From contig NC_071397.1 in assembly GCF_022682495.2 (NCBI RefSeq), positions 15,467,082 to 15,531,081 of the forward strand: DNA of 64,000 bases, given 5' to 3'. The position numbers and the translations under genes were made by a program. The DNA is from Desmodus rotundus. Its lineage: Eukaryota; Chordata; Mammalia; Chiroptera; Phyllostomidae. Under the pieces are notes generated by a model. That model did no database searches and was not told the DNA's origin. It saw only the letters and a list, made by a program, of their open reading frames with translations. Shown here piece by piece: positions 1-12,090 of this stretch. The first letter of the stretch is position 1. Every line of letters begins with the position of its first letter.

Positions 1-58
1 ATATTTCTCTTCCTCCCTTCTCTTCTGAAAATGAATAAATATATCTTCTTTTAAAAAA
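1..58 (+). mobile_element. Probable 3' tail of a Ves-type SINE cut by the window edge
   Basis: The window opens with a CT-rich stretch followed by an A-rich tail of the form aatgaataaatat. The complete Ves SINE at 38733 ends the same way. The body of the element would lie upstream of the window, so this is judged on the tail only. Confidence 0.45.
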
Positions 59-429
59 TTAGTAAAACCTGGATTCTGGAGCACTATAAAGCCTATGGAG
101 TTTACAGAATGTTCCATCACTTCAGTATTTTTTTTAAAAGTATGTCAAGTTTAATTAAAACTGCTATTTCTCATATGTTACTATATGGTACATAGTTGTG
201 GGTTTTAAAAATCAGATTATGAAAATCCAACATTTTTTTTAGATTTCTGAATTTTGACCTAACAAGGCTTGATGTTATATGCTATCTAATAAACATCAAA
301 TAACTGCTTCCTTTTATGTTCTTTGTCCAACCAATATCCAAGACTAAACCAGAATGGAGTCTGCGGATTCAGTTAGTGGAATCACTCATTATTATCTTTA
401 CACAAAGGCATGCTATCATCTAATATAAA
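59..429. other. No recognised feature
   Basis: AT-rich unique-looking sequence. I see no repeat, exon or regulatory signal that I can support. Confidence 0.5.
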
Positions 430-640
430 TAACAAGGGTTAGCTGTGTGCCAGGCACTGTGGTGAGCATTTCACCCTCACTGTATCACTCAGAAGGTATA
501 AGCTATTTTTATCTCTATTTTAATGGAAAATGGCTCTTAGAAAGATTGAGAAATGTACCCAATGTTAGCACACTGAGTGACAAGGCTGAATTTAAATTCA
601 GGTCAACCTGTTTTCAGAACTCACAATGTTAATAAATACA
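430..640 (-). mobile_element. MIR SINE fragment, antisense
   Basis: The sequence gtgtgccaggcactgtg, then a run resembling the MIR core read in reverse (fold-change-decayed forms of the 'acagatgaggaaactgag' and 'ggattcaaacccag' blocks), identify an old MIR in antisense orientation. MIRs are tRNA-derived SINEs shared by all mammals and long inactive. An open frame of 61 codons here is a chance product of the repeat. Confidence 0.7.
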
Positions 641-2600
641 CTACCTGCCTAATGTTTACTGACTTTCTTCATATAATCCAAACCTTTTCCTACTGAATTC
701 CTAATGGCCTCCATTTAGAACTGTATTAATTTCACAGACAGATTATATCTAATTAAGAGCAATTCCTTTTGGGAGCCGTCGTCATTCACTTTTGCCTTAG
801 TGTGAATGGGGAGGTATAGGCAATATTTGGTAACAAAGAAGTAGAGTCAAAGAACAGAAAAAGAAACTTGGCGGAAGGGGTTTCCTGAGATGAAAGATGC
901 GGTGCATGCCCCAAACAAGAGTAAAGGCTCCTGTTTGTCTTTGCCTATGCCTCAGTCTTCACCTTGGAATCCATCTGGGTGACTGTTGGGTGTGCAAACC
1001 CTGGCTACCCTTTGCCTAGTAGCTGCCTGGAAGACTCTAACCTTCCTCCCAACTGACCGTTGCAATATCTGAGTTTCAGTGCAATGGTCCAGCCAACTGG
1101 TAATTGCTGTCCAGTCAATGTCAAGCTCTCCTAGTTTTATTAATACCTCGAGGGAGGACAGAAAACAGGGTAGAAAGAAGGTAGGAACCTCTTCCCAGAA
1201 ATTCCCTCTTCAAAGGGAAGAATCAGGTTGTATTAGAGTCTCTGTTTACAAATTTCCCCCCTTTTTTCTCTCTTAAATTCTCTGTACATAATGACTACTC
1301 AGTATGGCTTACTGATGTTGATAGCAACAGAAATAATGATGCTGATGCATTTCCCTAGAATACTATTGTCCTAAAAAGATGAAAGTAGCAGGGTAAATCT
1401 GATACGAATAACAGAATCCTAAAGAACATGCTGCTCCCTATTGCTTACTCAATTATATAGGTCTGTATCCTCTTTCAAAATAAAATGTTTTCTCAAGCAG
1501 TCATAGGAAAATCCATGGAACAAACAACAGAACGTGAAACTGTTTTTCCTCTCTTCAAACGTGTTTGACTTAGCAGCACTATGACTTTCAAAGAAGATTA
1601 GCATTACCAATAAATCACTGCACTCACAGATGCAGAGCAAGACAGAACACAGGGCTGCCAAGGCATATATTACGGCAATAGATGCCTTAGCAACAGTTTC
1701 AACTGTTCTGCAACAGATTGTGCCCTAAAGCAGGAAATACCCTGCACACAGGAGGTTATTTAGCATTCGCTTGTTCTAAGTAAATAAGTAGGTAGACAGA
1801 CAGACAGATAAACACACAAAGCTTCATCATCATCATTTTATGTTGTTGTTAGGCTTGTGAAAAAGAGTTTGAAAAGATTGGGTAATAGAAAGCTCTTCAA
1901 ATCGACACAAACCCAAAAGCTCTCCTGTTTCTTTTCTAATTTGGGGACAGTACTGTGAATGAAAGGCCGACTCACCAAAGCTCAAGGTGGGGCTGGGAGC
2001 ACTAGCATCAGCACTTGTTCAGTCTGCAGAGACCTGAGAACCTGCTTTTTTCCTTTCTTTTTCTTTTCTTTTCTTGAATCTAATCTTCCATCTGTCTCAT
2101 ATTCTGACATTAGATGAATTTCATCCACCAAACATGCTTCTAGCACTTCTACCCAGAAACTAAGAGAAATGTAAGTGAATTGAAAAATTACACAGCCCCA
2201 GGTGAAGCTATTTCACACTGAAATAGAAAGCCCAAGAAATGCCAAGTTGCATTAGTAGGTGGGGGGAATCACTCATCTATAATATTCTAAGAATATGTTT
2301 TTGCTACATCTCTGAATGCAGAGGGTGAAAAGGAAGCCCATTCTGCCTCCTCCTTCCAAGTCTCACAGAGGTGACTTGTCTAAGCTAGGAAACTCCTCCA
2401 AAAGCTTTTCCTTGGCACTCAAAGAACACCCCTGCACTTCTTAATGATTACCCAAAGACTTCATGGATATTATACACCTGCCAAACTAGCTTGAGACAAT
2501 TTGTGAGGTTCAGGAGTTTGACTTTGGTGGTAGTCCTTACACCTGCATACCCCAACATAAGAAGAACTAATATCTCTCCATATCGCTCATGCTCTCTCCC
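641..2600. other. No recognised gene; minor simple repeats only
   Basis: Nearly 2 kb without a supportable exon. It holds a short GATA/GACA run near 1788-1812 and a T-rich patch near 2045-2076. Short open frames here lack splice or Kozak support and are treated as chance. Confidence 0.5.
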
Positions 2601-2614
2601 TTGTTATGGTTATA

Positions 2615-2710
2615 AGACAAGTTAAAATTAATGTCTCAACTTTTCAGTGGGAATGATAGTGGTAGCTACATTATATGTTTGTTGTAAGAATTAAATGATA
2701 TAACAGAAAG

Positions 2711-2715
<5 letters not shown>
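2615..2715 (+). mobile_element. MIR 3' portion, sense
   Basis: The stretch around 2640-2705 reads like the MIR 3' half (a graded match to the 'aatggggataatagtacctac...ttgttgtgaggattaaatgag' region). It runs directly into the GA repeat. The copy is old and partial. Confidence 0.55.

Positions 2716-2760
<45 letters not shown>
2715..2760. repeat. (GA)n dinucleotide repeat
   Basis: About 46 bp of alternating G and A with one AAA interruption. Purine-only strand, adjoining the 3' side of a MIR fragment. Likely length-polymorphic. Confidence 0.97.
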
Positions 2761-3313
2761 ACTATAATCCTCTCTCAGGATATTTTTCCTGAGAAAAAGA
2801 TGGAGTATTCTTCCTTCTGAAATACCAAAAAATCCCAGCACAGGCAACAAGAGTCATGCTCCCTTTCCATTGCTTCTTCTGCCCTTGCCTTTGCTTCTTC
2901 GATGGACTAACCCTTCATACACCATCACGGATGTAATTTCTGAAATTTGAATGTGAGCTTACATAAAAAGGAAAAAAAAGTCAGCTCTTCCCTGTTGTGT
3001 CCCAGATCTTAGACCTGTTTCTGACCCAGGTGCAGGCAATGATCCACACAAACAGCTGGCTCACCAGATGGTGCCTCAAGATCCCAGCCCAAGCATGTGG
3101 GTTTCTACCATTTTCTTTTCCATATATTTCCCTTGGGAACCTCTACAAGTGATATGTGGTTAGCCTAGAGAAAATCTCATTTTCAGGTGACCCTGCATGC
3201 TGGCCATTGATCTATATGTCACTAATATCTGTCATTATTTTGTCACGCTAGGGGTTTGCAGGGGTCGAGCTATAGAATAGGGCATCACAGAATAAAATTC
3301 CACATAAAAAAAG
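2761..3313. other. No recognised feature
   Basis: No repeat family, exon or RNA gene recognised here. Base composition is ordinary for the window. Confidence 0.5.
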
Positions 3314-3325
3314 AAAGACTCTCAG

Positions 3326-3505
3326 CCCTGGCTGGTGTAGCTCAGTGAATTGAGAGTGTGTGCGAACCACAGGGTCACCAGTTGGATTCTCAGTCAGGGC
3401 ACATGCCTAGGTTGTGGGCCAGGTCCCCAGTGGGGGCCACGTGAGAAGCAACCACACATCGATGTTTCTCTCCTTCTCTTTCTGTCTCCCTTCAATTGAA
3501 AAAAA
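3326..3505 (+). mobile_element. Ves SINE (bat tRNA-derived SINE)
   Basis: It begins with ccctggctggtgtagctcag, carries a tRNA-like A box (gtagctcagtg) and a degraded B box (agttggattctc), then the family's gggcacatgcctaggttg and caaccacacatcgatg segments. It ends in a CT-rich run and an A tail. A possible 12 bp target-site duplication with two mismatches flanks it (3314-3325 and 3506-3517). Ves SINEs are transcribed by RNA polymerase III and mobilised by L1 proteins. The B box and A box carry changes, so the copy is not young. An in-frame 75-codon reading across it is meaningless. Confidence 0.93.
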
Positions 3506-3517
3506 AAAGGCTCTGAG

Positions 3518-4582
3518 GTGGAGAGTGTTTGAGAAAGGCCCTCGGTTTTCAGAATTAAGACCCATGGCATCAACAGAAATAGAATGCAGTGAGGAAAGGC
3601 AGACAGGTTTGTGGGGGAGAATGGGGTCTGGAGACAGTTAATCTGCCTTTGCCTTCAGGAAAGAGGACATGTGTGTCTCAAATAAATTAGAGGATGACAG
3701 AGAACCTGTGAGGTTATTAGAAACAAGAAATAACAAGAATGTGAAAAGAAAAAAAAAGAATGTGGTTGGGGGTAGAAGTAGAGGAGGTGGAGTCTATATC
3801 ACAAATTAGGGAGTGGCGGCAGGTTTCAGAGACAGGTTCATCCACTCGGGAGTACTGAAAGGATGATGGGGTCTTTGGGACACACTAGATACAGGTATCG
3901 TTTTAGTTCAACCAAGATCTAGCTCAAGTGGCCCCAAGGGTCCTTGGTCTTTCTCCAGAGGGTCAGTTTGCTAAAATCCAGCTTTTTCCAACTGCTGGAT
4001 AGTATCCCATGTTTAGTTTATTAAAAATGGAAAACCACCAAGCTTGAAAAAGAACTTGCAAATCGATCATGATAAAAATCAATGCTATAAGTTGCAATGA
4101 ATTTTAATAATTGAGACTGTTATTATGTTTTACCCAAAAAGAGTAACCTTGACGGTTATTTGTTATGTATTTAGTTTTGCCTGCCTTCGCTTAAGCTTAA
4201 ATATTAATGGAAAAAAGAAAACCTACAAAATCCCTCAAGCTGCTCTGTAGGAATCCGAAGCTTTCAGCTGGTGGCTATGAATGTAATCATCATTTCTGTG
4301 CTAATTTTGAAAGACAGTAACAAACATTGAAGCAAATAATTGAAAGAACGCTAGATAGAATATTTGACAATTTGCATATGCTAAACATATAGCTTAGATT
4401 CTGGGAGTCTCCTTTCTAGGATAAACATATTTGAGAATGTGGGAGATGGTAATCTATAAACTACAGGGGAAAATATCTTGGTTTTGTTGAAGAAGAAAAC
4501 TGCCTGGTGTTAGTGGCGACTGGCTAGAAAGCTGTTAAGAGCTTCCTTATTCAAGTTATTCTAGTCTGGTTTGACTTATTGG
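3518..4582. other. No recognised feature
   Basis: About 1 kb of unique-looking sequence with no coding, RNA or repeat signal that I can support. Confidence 0.5.
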
Positions 4583-4821
4583 CAGTACAACATAGTGGTT
4601 AAGAGTGCAGTCTTCATAGACAGACTTCTGAGTTTATGTCTTAGCTCCACCACTTACTAAGCAAGTGACCTTGAGCAAGTTAAAATCTATGTGCCTCCAC
4701 CATTCAATGGGGATGAAAACATTAGGTACATTTTAGGTTTGTGGTGAGAATTAAATTATATAAACCTTGACAAAGTGCTAGGAACATCATAAATCGTCAA
4801 TCTATGTTAGCTATTATTATT
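4583..4821 (+). mobile_element. MIR SINE, nearly full length, sense
   Basis: Starts with cagtacaacatagtggttaa and continues through the tRNA-like 5' part, the conserved core (ccaccacttactaagcaagt, then tgaccttgagcaagtt) and the 3' part (tggggatgaaaaca, gagaattaaa, then tgttagctattattatt). This is the most complete MIR in the window. Confidence 0.9.
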
Positions 4822-4873
4822 TGATCATAACAGGGATGACTGGAGATCATCCAATCAGACACTCCTGGCTCCC

Positions 4874-4904
<31 letters not shown>

Positions 4905-4981
4905 AAGAAAGGGTGAAAGAAAGAAAGGGGGAGAGAAAGAGAGAGAGGGAAGGAGGGAGGGAGAGAGGAAGGAAGGAAGAG
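4874..4981. repeat. Purine tract (GA)n/(GAAA)n/(GGAA)n
   Basis: About 108 bp almost wholly purine on the + strand: GA repeats passing into GAAA and then GGAGGGA and GGAA units. The 64-codon antisense frame over it is Ser/Leu-rich because it reads the CT strand; it is not a gene. Confidence 0.95.
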
Positions 4982-5159
4982 TTTATATGTCTGGCAAAAT
5001 TGTTTAAAATAAAAAATCCATTTAGAAAATTCAAAAGTCATTCCAAACTTATAACAAGTGGTTATTAAGCAACAAATAGGATATTATAATAGGGAATCTG
5101 TGATACTGGTAATCCCATATAGCTTTCAAAGCATTAAAAATATATAATTAATTCATTTA

Positions 5160-5650
5160 ACATTTATTGAATGACATACAGATATCAATGAACTTGCAGA
5201 CATTTCCATTTAACATTGCTTTCTTCTGGACCCTACATCTAAGGCTTTTTGAGAGGCTGTACTTTAGTAAAGCAGTAAGCTGACATATAACTATAATATT
5301 ATATAATTAGTGCAAGAATAGGGATAGTGACGATATGAAGTGAGATGTAACAATTTACTTCATTTTGTGCAATCAGGTAGAGCTTTAGGAGAAAAGTAGA
5401 ATCCTTAACAAGTCCAAGAAATCACCAGATTGACCAGGAAGCAACATGTACAAAGACCTAAGGTAAAAACATCATGGTGTAACATGTAAAATACAGCCTG
5501 GACTGCAGAATGCACAGGAGTAGTTGAGGGAGAGGAAGACAAAGAGGTTGTAAGTCTTTTAAACTCAATATAGATCAGAGGCTGCTCAGATTATTGAGCA
5601 GCAGATAATCTTTTCAAAATGACTTTTTAAAAGAGTACAAAGAGAACAGC
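5160..5650 (+). mobile_element. Ancient mammalian interspersed repeat, L2-like
   Basis: From aacatttattgaatgacata onward the sequence follows, at low identity, a common old mammalian repeat whose landmarks include 'gcaacatgtacaaagaccta' and a later purine-rich part. The same family seems to recur near 41030-42760, 58055-58470 and 60720-63480. I cannot assign the family with certainty. A small perfect hairpin (5581-5588 with 5595-5602) lies inside. Confidence 0.4.
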
Positions 5651-5719
5651 ATATACAAATTAAAATTCCAGAGATGAGACAGTATTAGACTCATTTACAT
5701 AATTTCAATTTTTTTTTAA

Positions 5720-5835
5720 ATGCCTTCAGTGACTTGTCGAAGGTCACAGGCAAAAAAAAAAAAAAAAAAAAAAGGAGCAGGCAGTTCAGCTATTGACAGA
5801 ACCAGGACTTGATTAGGAAAGGAAAAAAGCATGAC
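5720..5835 (-). mobile_element. MIR fragment with internal A22 tract
   Basis: The pieces gtgacttgtcgaaggtcaca and cagaaccaggacttga fit the antisense MIR core. Between them lies an uninterrupted run of 22 A (5752-5773). The A run either expanded within the MIR or marks a small insertion with no other trace. Confidence 0.5.
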
Positions 5836-6009
5836 AAAACCAAGGAGTAACTTTGTGCAGGAACTCTGACTCAACCCCTAAGGAATCATTATATTTCTTG
5901 TCCTTTAATCATCTTATTTTTCTTCCTGTCTTCTTTTGAACCAGTTTTCCAATATGCTTTTTATATTTTGCCTACACAAGTAGAGGGTAATCATAAAATT
6001 GATAGTATC

Positions 6010-6240
6010 CTATTTATTGGCTATTTATTATGTGTGACCACAAATCAAAGTCATTTTTTTCCATATCTCATTTAATACCCATAACAAACCTCATGGTACC
6101 TTTGTTATCTTGACTTTATGTACTGAAGCTTATATAGGGCTCAGGGGTTTGTCCAAGCCCCATAGTTAATGAGTGATATAATTTAGACAAAAATTCAAGT
6201 CTTCTGATGACATGACACAGTTAGTGAACTCAATGCCATA
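6010..6240 (-). mobile_element. MIR SINE fragment, antisense
   Basis: Reads as the reverse complement of MIR: atctcatttaatacccataa, then a decayed core with gtccaagccccatagttaat and aaattcaagtcttctgatga. Old copy. Confidence 0.7.
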
Positions 6241-8810
6241 TATACTTCTATTAGGTTAACATGTTTCATCTTGGAAAATTCATGTAGCCTCTATATAGAG
6301 AGAGAGAGTCCTCCCTATTGGTAGGTTAATACCTCTCTAATCAAATTGGACAAAATAAAAAATCTGAATGAACAAATTCAGGAAAACTGAATTAATGGGC
6401 AAATTCTCACTACATATATATGTGTCTCATAATCTCTAAGTTGTACCAACTGTCCCATGATTTCTTAGGTCCAGAGATGCCTGGATAATAACTTAAAAAA
6501 AGTAGACACGGGATTATTTATGATGAGAAATTAGAGCCAGTGGAAGGAGATGCTGAAATTATGGTGGCACCTTGGTCTAAATATTTTGCAATGTTGTTTG
6601 GTTTGACTTGTATTTTTATGATTAATACCTCTTTTAGCAAGCTAAATAAATATTTATTCATTCTTTTATCAATACAGGACTTCCAACACCTCAAAATAAG
6701 ACCTGGCACTGATTTCATCAACTTTAGAAACACTACAAAATAAATACAACTTCAGAGATAGCAGATTTTTTTTCTAATTCTTCTCATATTTTTCCTGCTT
6801 TACCCTGTCTTGGGGAAATAATATTCCAGATCTGAACAGAGTAAAACATCAGCTAGTCAAATACATTGTAGAGAACCACTTTTCATTTTTCCTAGAATAT
6901 GAAGAATTCCTTTCTTCCTTCCAGATATATTGAGTATCTAACTTCTATTTTTTACCTACTACTGTTAGTTATAAAGACAAAACAAAATAGATAAATAGTG
7001 AATTAGGTTAACATTTTTGGGAGATTATGATTGACTTTGGGCATTCAAAACTAATTTTTTAAAATTCTGATCCTACTCTATACAATAAGTGACAGATAAC
7101 ACCTGTCTGAATGTCTGAGGGACTCGTACTCGTATCATAGTAAAAACAGAAATCATTAAATGCCCCTTTACAAGTTAGTTCTTCTCCTGACTCAGGACTT
7201 GGTTATACCTGTTAATGATGTTATCATTCTCCCAGTCACCGAGCTCGTACACTTTAGAATCTTTTTGAACAATTTTCCCTCTGTGTAGCTGTCTCTTTTC
7301 CTCTATACATCTTCTTTATTATCCATCTCTACTTCAAACAAAAGATATGAAGCATCCATAAATCTATTTGGGGAGGAAAGGAGGCTAGAAGAAGTAAGCA
7401 AAAATGAGTAATGCCTAATTAATTGCCTCATATGCTATAGTATTAAAAATATTTTTCAAAATAATTAAGTGATTAGTCAAAATTCTGTTTCCATTTACTA
7501 TCAAATAAATATATTTTAAGTATATTTACATGAAAATATTTTTTGTTTTTGGAATTCTATCAAAGAGTTTCAAGTGCCTAGTGGACAGTTTTATATTTGC
7601 TGGCAATATTCCAGAAACACATGGAATATCTTACTGATAGAAACAAAAGCATTTTGTTTTTAAATTATATAAGCAATTGCCTTTTTTATTCCTCTTGATG
7701 TATATTGTATAAATTTGGACCCTAGACCCTTCCTTTTAAGTCCATATGGGCTCAAATGATGTATTCAGTCCATACTCTCAATACCTAACTTTCTCTTATT
7801 AACTCTGATTGGTCATATGGCCAGCTCTGTTATTGTCCTTGTACTTATCTTCAAAAAGACTAGATCTAAAAACATCATTTAATTATTTAACCCTCTTGTC
7901 ACAGAGTAAATTTAGGGCAATTAAATAATGTATTAAAATTTTCAAATAATTTCCTAATTGTGTTATATTTGGGTGACCTAATTTGGATGACTTTTCATAC
8001 ACTGAACAAGAAAAGAAACATAAAAATATCTAATTATAAAGTGACGATAGTGCATTATAGTTTCAGGGGAGCTTTGTAATGATGGAGGAAAAATCTTATC
8101 TCACAAGCAACCAAAACTGATATTTCATGCAGGGAATATGGAAACTGAAGCTAATTGTATTGTATTATGACTGAAAAATGCTTGAATAACCCCCAGAAAC
8201 AACCCTGACTTTCTGTGAAAGCTCTCATTTCAACGGAATTCTACCAGGGCTTCACTACTGCTTCTCTGGCAGACCTGATATAAGTCACTCAATTTCTCCA
8301 CATGTTAATTTTATTATCCAAAAAGAAAAACTGATAATAACTCTTCGTTAGTCACCTCAGAACATGTGTTATAGTATGAATTACCTGGTTTCTTTAAGTA
8401 GTTTCTTGCTTCTGCAGAAAATCCTCCACAGAGAGGGCTTGAAATGGTATAAATACCATGTAAAACATCTGTGGTGGCATTTGAAACCATCTTGTCACTA
8501 ATAAAAAAAATGCAATGCCATCTACATAATGGGTCGATAGCATTTGAGAAACAGACCAAAAAAGCAGGGGTGGTTGGGGGAGAAAATGCTTTCTATTTCA
8601 ATTATGTTGAAAAGTTGACTCATTTCTTCCTCTGTCACAGGACAAAAATGTGAAAGGCTGAGAATTACATGCAAAACTGAGAAGAATTGAATCTGAGATG
8701 TCTGATTTTGATTTGGCTAGCCCATGCTGCTGTACAAAAATAGCCCTGGGCATTAATCCGTCAGATCCATTATTATGCCTATTTCTGAGATTTATACATT
8801 GGTTTATGGT
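6241..8810. other. AT-rich stretch without recognised features
   Basis: About 2.5 kb. Two overlapping frames at 6518-6743 on opposite strands, and frames at 8314-8653, are of chance length for this composition and lack splice signals consistent with an exon. No repeat family recognised. Confidence 0.5.
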
Positions 8811-8960
8811 AGCAATAGACATTTATTGAGTGCTGATCACCTGCCAAGCTCAGCGCTGCACACCTTAGTAGCAATCGTCCCAACCCAGTGGGTTTTCAAT
8901 GTAATAAGACAGGCAAGGCAATTAAGACAGACTCAGAGGAAGAAAATGACTAATGCATGC
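8811..8960 (-). mobile_element. MIR SINE fragment, antisense
   Basis: agacatttattgagtgctga, tgccaagctcagcgctgcac and a decayed core near cagactcagaggaagaaaat match an antisense MIR. Short frames over it are repeat-derived. Confidence 0.65.
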
Positions 8961-9282
8961 AGAGGAGACAGAATAGCTTTCTTTTCCTTTGCTACACCTT
9001 GTGGAGCCCACTGTGGTGTCTTTGCTCAAGGAAGCTAAAGAAGTGTTTTACAGACCAAGAGGGTGTGAAGATGGATGTCAGCAGCAAGCTCAGATCATCT
9101 CTTCACTTCGGATTTTTTGACATTGATGCGAGTAGTAGATTTTCAGATGTTTTACTGGTCCAACTCAATTCCTCACAAGTTATTTTCTTATCCTCTCTGT
9201 TTCATATCTCATTTTATCCCCTTGCATCATTACCATATTTCTCCACCATGATTATTTAATGTCTCCCTTTAAAATGGCTTAA
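8961..9282. other. No recognised feature
   Basis: Contains a 100-codon frame (8957-9259) with a rare-codon start and no homology that I recognise. Treated as chance. Confidence 0.45.
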
Positions 9283-10653
9283 TGAGGAGGCTGGCTGATC
9301 TCGAAGGGAAAAGAGCGAAAAGGATCCCCCCTCAGCCTGCTGTAGCCAGGAAGACCAGCAAAACTGGCTTGGCCAGTTTGAAGCCAGCAGGAGGCTTTTT
9401 TTTTTTTTTTAAGTAAGTCTTTTTTTATTATTATTTTTTTCTTTTAACTCCTTCTTCCTCTCTTTCCTTCTTTCTTGTTTTATTCCTTCTTCCTTTCCCT
9501 TTTTATCTCTTCTTCTCTCCTTTTCTTTTTAAATTCCTACAAGTGAGACAATAAAACCTGGAACTGTGAAAAGACCGGAGTTGGACCCAAAGAGGGGGCA
9601 TCCCAACAGCTGAGACAGTGAGACAAATTTCACTTTGCTACTCCAGAGAACTTGCAAGTTATTGTATATTTGTATTATTATTTTTTCATTATTCTTCCAT
9701 CACTTATTTTATTAGTATTTTCGTATTTCTCTTCTTTCTGTTTAGTCTCCTTTGCTTGGCTGGTTAAATTGCATTGTTTGACTGGTTTCCCTTGTTCTCT
9801 CTTTGGTAGTGTGTTGTTAATTTACTGTCTTTCACTTCACTTTTGTTCCACTAGTGCACTACTCTAGGTCCTATACTTCCTATTCTAGTTATCCAGATCA
9901 CATAGATCCTGTCATATGAGTGTTGCTCCATTACTATTGTAAATAACAGCTGTTCCATACATTTGTAAATACTACACAGCACTGCTCCCAGATCTTAGCC
10001 CCCTTCACAGCCTCCTGAACTTTATTACTATTGTGGTTAACTCTATTCTCTCACACACTACACCTATCTTCTATCCTTTACTCTCACTTTACCTCATAAC
10101 CTGCCTCCCACAAGCTCATTGCTTTCTAGATCCAATTTACAATCCTTCCCCCCTCCAACAAGAGTCTTATCTTCTTACCACCCTTTCTAAAAAGTGGCTA
10201 GTTGGCTGAAATATCATGGTTAACACTATACATATCCACAGGATCTCCTATCTCTTCTCTACGGGCTGGTACTTTAAATATCATAGAATACACTCCTCCT
10301 GTCTTACACCATTTCACCTTCCCCCTCCAACCAATCACAAAAAAGAGCAGGTAGAAGCTGTGAACACCAGGATACCTGCTGGAAGAGGAAAACCACCAAC
10401 AAAGGAATCACCAACAGATAACAACAGAAGAAGGTGAAGGAGGGAGTGGAAGCCACACTAACTCAACCCAAGACCTATCTGGAAATACAACTAAATAGTG
10501 GAGAAATTACTCAGAACAAATAAATGAACAAGAGCAAGAGAAAATCCTCAAAACCTTGTACACATGGAAGAACCAGCTCCAACACAACCTGCCCACACCT
10601 GCATGACAGAATACAAGAGGTGGTGGACAGAGTGACCCCCAATTAACCAGCTG

Positions 10654-11782
10654 GTGGGAAGGACACACCAAAGAAAGAGCCAACAACAATCAAAACCTAA
10701 AGACATACACAGAGGCAACATAAGCGACAGCCCAAGATCAGTGAGCTTGCGAGATCAAGGAGACTGTACCACTGAATCTCACAGGTCTTCTACCACAGAA
10801 GTTCACACCATAAACCCAGGGAGTCAGAACAGATCAATTTATGAAGCGGAGGCTAACAAGAACAGTCTCGCAAACAATGGGAAGACAAAGAACAATCCCC
10901 AAGTGAAAGGAAAGGAGGAAGTCTCAGAAAGAATGCTAAATGAAATAGAGGCAAGTCAACTGTCAGATATTGAGTTCAAAACACTGGTTATAAGGAAGCT
11001 CAATGAGCTCACAGAGAATTACCAAAAACTACAGGGAAACTGCAATGAACTCACTGCAAACTATATCAACATGAAAAAGGAAATAGAAACTATCAACAAG
11101 GGCCAAGAGGAAATGAAGAATACAATTTCTGAACTGAAGAACTCAGTAGAAGGAATCAAATTCAGGCTAGACGAAGCAGAGAATGGGATCAGCGAGCTGG
11201 AGGACAAGGTAGAAAGAAACACCCAGAATATCAAGAAAGGGGAAAGAGGCTCAGAAAGAATGAAGAGAGGTTAAGGGAAATGCAGGACAACATGAAACAT
11301 AATAATATCCATATAATAGGAATACCAGAAGGAGAAGAGCAAGGGATAGAAAACCTGTTTGAAAAAGTAATGATGGAAAACTTCCCTAATTTGATAAGAG
11401 AAAAAGTCACACAAATCCAGGAAACAGAGAGTTCCAATCAAGAGGAACCCAAAGAGGCCCACTTCAAGACACATCATAATTAAAATAGCAAAATTCCAAG
11501 ATAAAGAGAGAATCTTAAAGGGAAAAACAGGAAGTAACATACAAGGGAGCCACAATAAGACTAGCAACTGACTTCTCAATGGAAACGCTCCAAGCCAGAA
11601 GGGAATGGCAAGAAATATTCCACGTTGTGAAAACCAGAGGCCTGCAACAAGGACTACTTTATCCAGCAAGGGTATCAATTAAAATGGAAGGCCAAATAAG
11701 GAGCTTCCTGGACAAAAGAAGCCTCAAAGAATATACCTCCTTCAAACCAGCTCTGCAAGAGATGCTACAGGGTTTGCTTTAA
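10654..11782 (+). pseudogene. L1 ORF1 (RNA-binding chaperone), broken
   Basis: ORF1p is the nucleic-acid-binding chaperone that coats L1 RNA. The first codon, in the position of the family start (Met-Gly-Arg), is GTG, so the initiator ATG appears lost. Codons 1-206 run to a stop at 11274 and include a Glu/Lys/Asn-rich coiled coil from about residue 95 on (LSDIEFKTLVIRKLNEL and following). A frame change near 11240-11250 moves the RRM-like part into another frame (11280-11483, with IIGIPEGEE). A second change near 11450 moves it again. The C-terminal domain (ETLQARREWQEIF, LLYPARVSIK) is read at 11579-11782. There are thus at least two frameshifts plus a start loss. Confidence 0.92.
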
Positions 11783-11830
11783 GAACAGGAAGAAAAACAG
11801 TGAAAGAGAGAGGAACACAAGTATGAAAAA

Positions 11831-12090
11831 ATGGCAATGAATAAATACCTATCAATAATAACCTTAAATGTAAATGGATTAAATGCCCCAATCAAAAGAC
11901 ACAGAACAGAGGAATGGATAAGAAAACATGACCCACACATATGCTGCCTACAAGAGACCCACCTCAGGACAGAAGACCTACACAGACTGAAAGTGAAGAG
12001 CTGGAAACAAATATTCCAAGCAAATGGACAGGGGAAAAAGCCAGGGTAACAATACTCATATCAGACAAAATAGACTTCAAAAAAAGAGAG
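11831..12090 (+). pseudogene. L1 ORF2 N-terminus (AP-type endonuclease), truncated
   Basis: Opens with ATG GCA ATG and the L1 endonuclease motif NVNGLNAPIKRHR (the Asn of the active site is visible), followed by CCLQETH, which holds the catalytic Glu. A stop at 12047 after GQGKKPG is due to a frameshift; the neighbouring frame resumes with ILISDKIDFK. Homology ends at about residue 85. No reverse transcriptase remains. It starts 49 bp after the end of ORF1, normal L1 spacing. Confidence 0.93.

Larger units (their letters stand above)
9283..12090 (+). mobile_element. LINE-1, 5' two-thirds of a leader-ORF1-ORF2 copy; 3' end absent
   Basis: In order: a leader with a poly-T/pyrimidine-rich tract (about 9395-9540), a long non-coding stretch typical of an L1 5' UTR, a degenerate ORF1 (10654-11782), a short intergenic gap, and the start of ORF2 (11831), which stops matching L1 at about 12090. 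The rest of ORF2, the 3' UTR and the poly-A tail are missing. That is the reverse of the common 5'-truncated L1. No clear target-site duplication was found. The 5' boundary is approximate. The loss could be a genomic deletion or recombination after insertion, or abnormal reverse transcription. Confidence 0.88.

Noticed and set aside
11271..11678. A 135-codon antisense frame.
   Set aside because: It is the reverse strand of the L1 ORF1 pseudogene.
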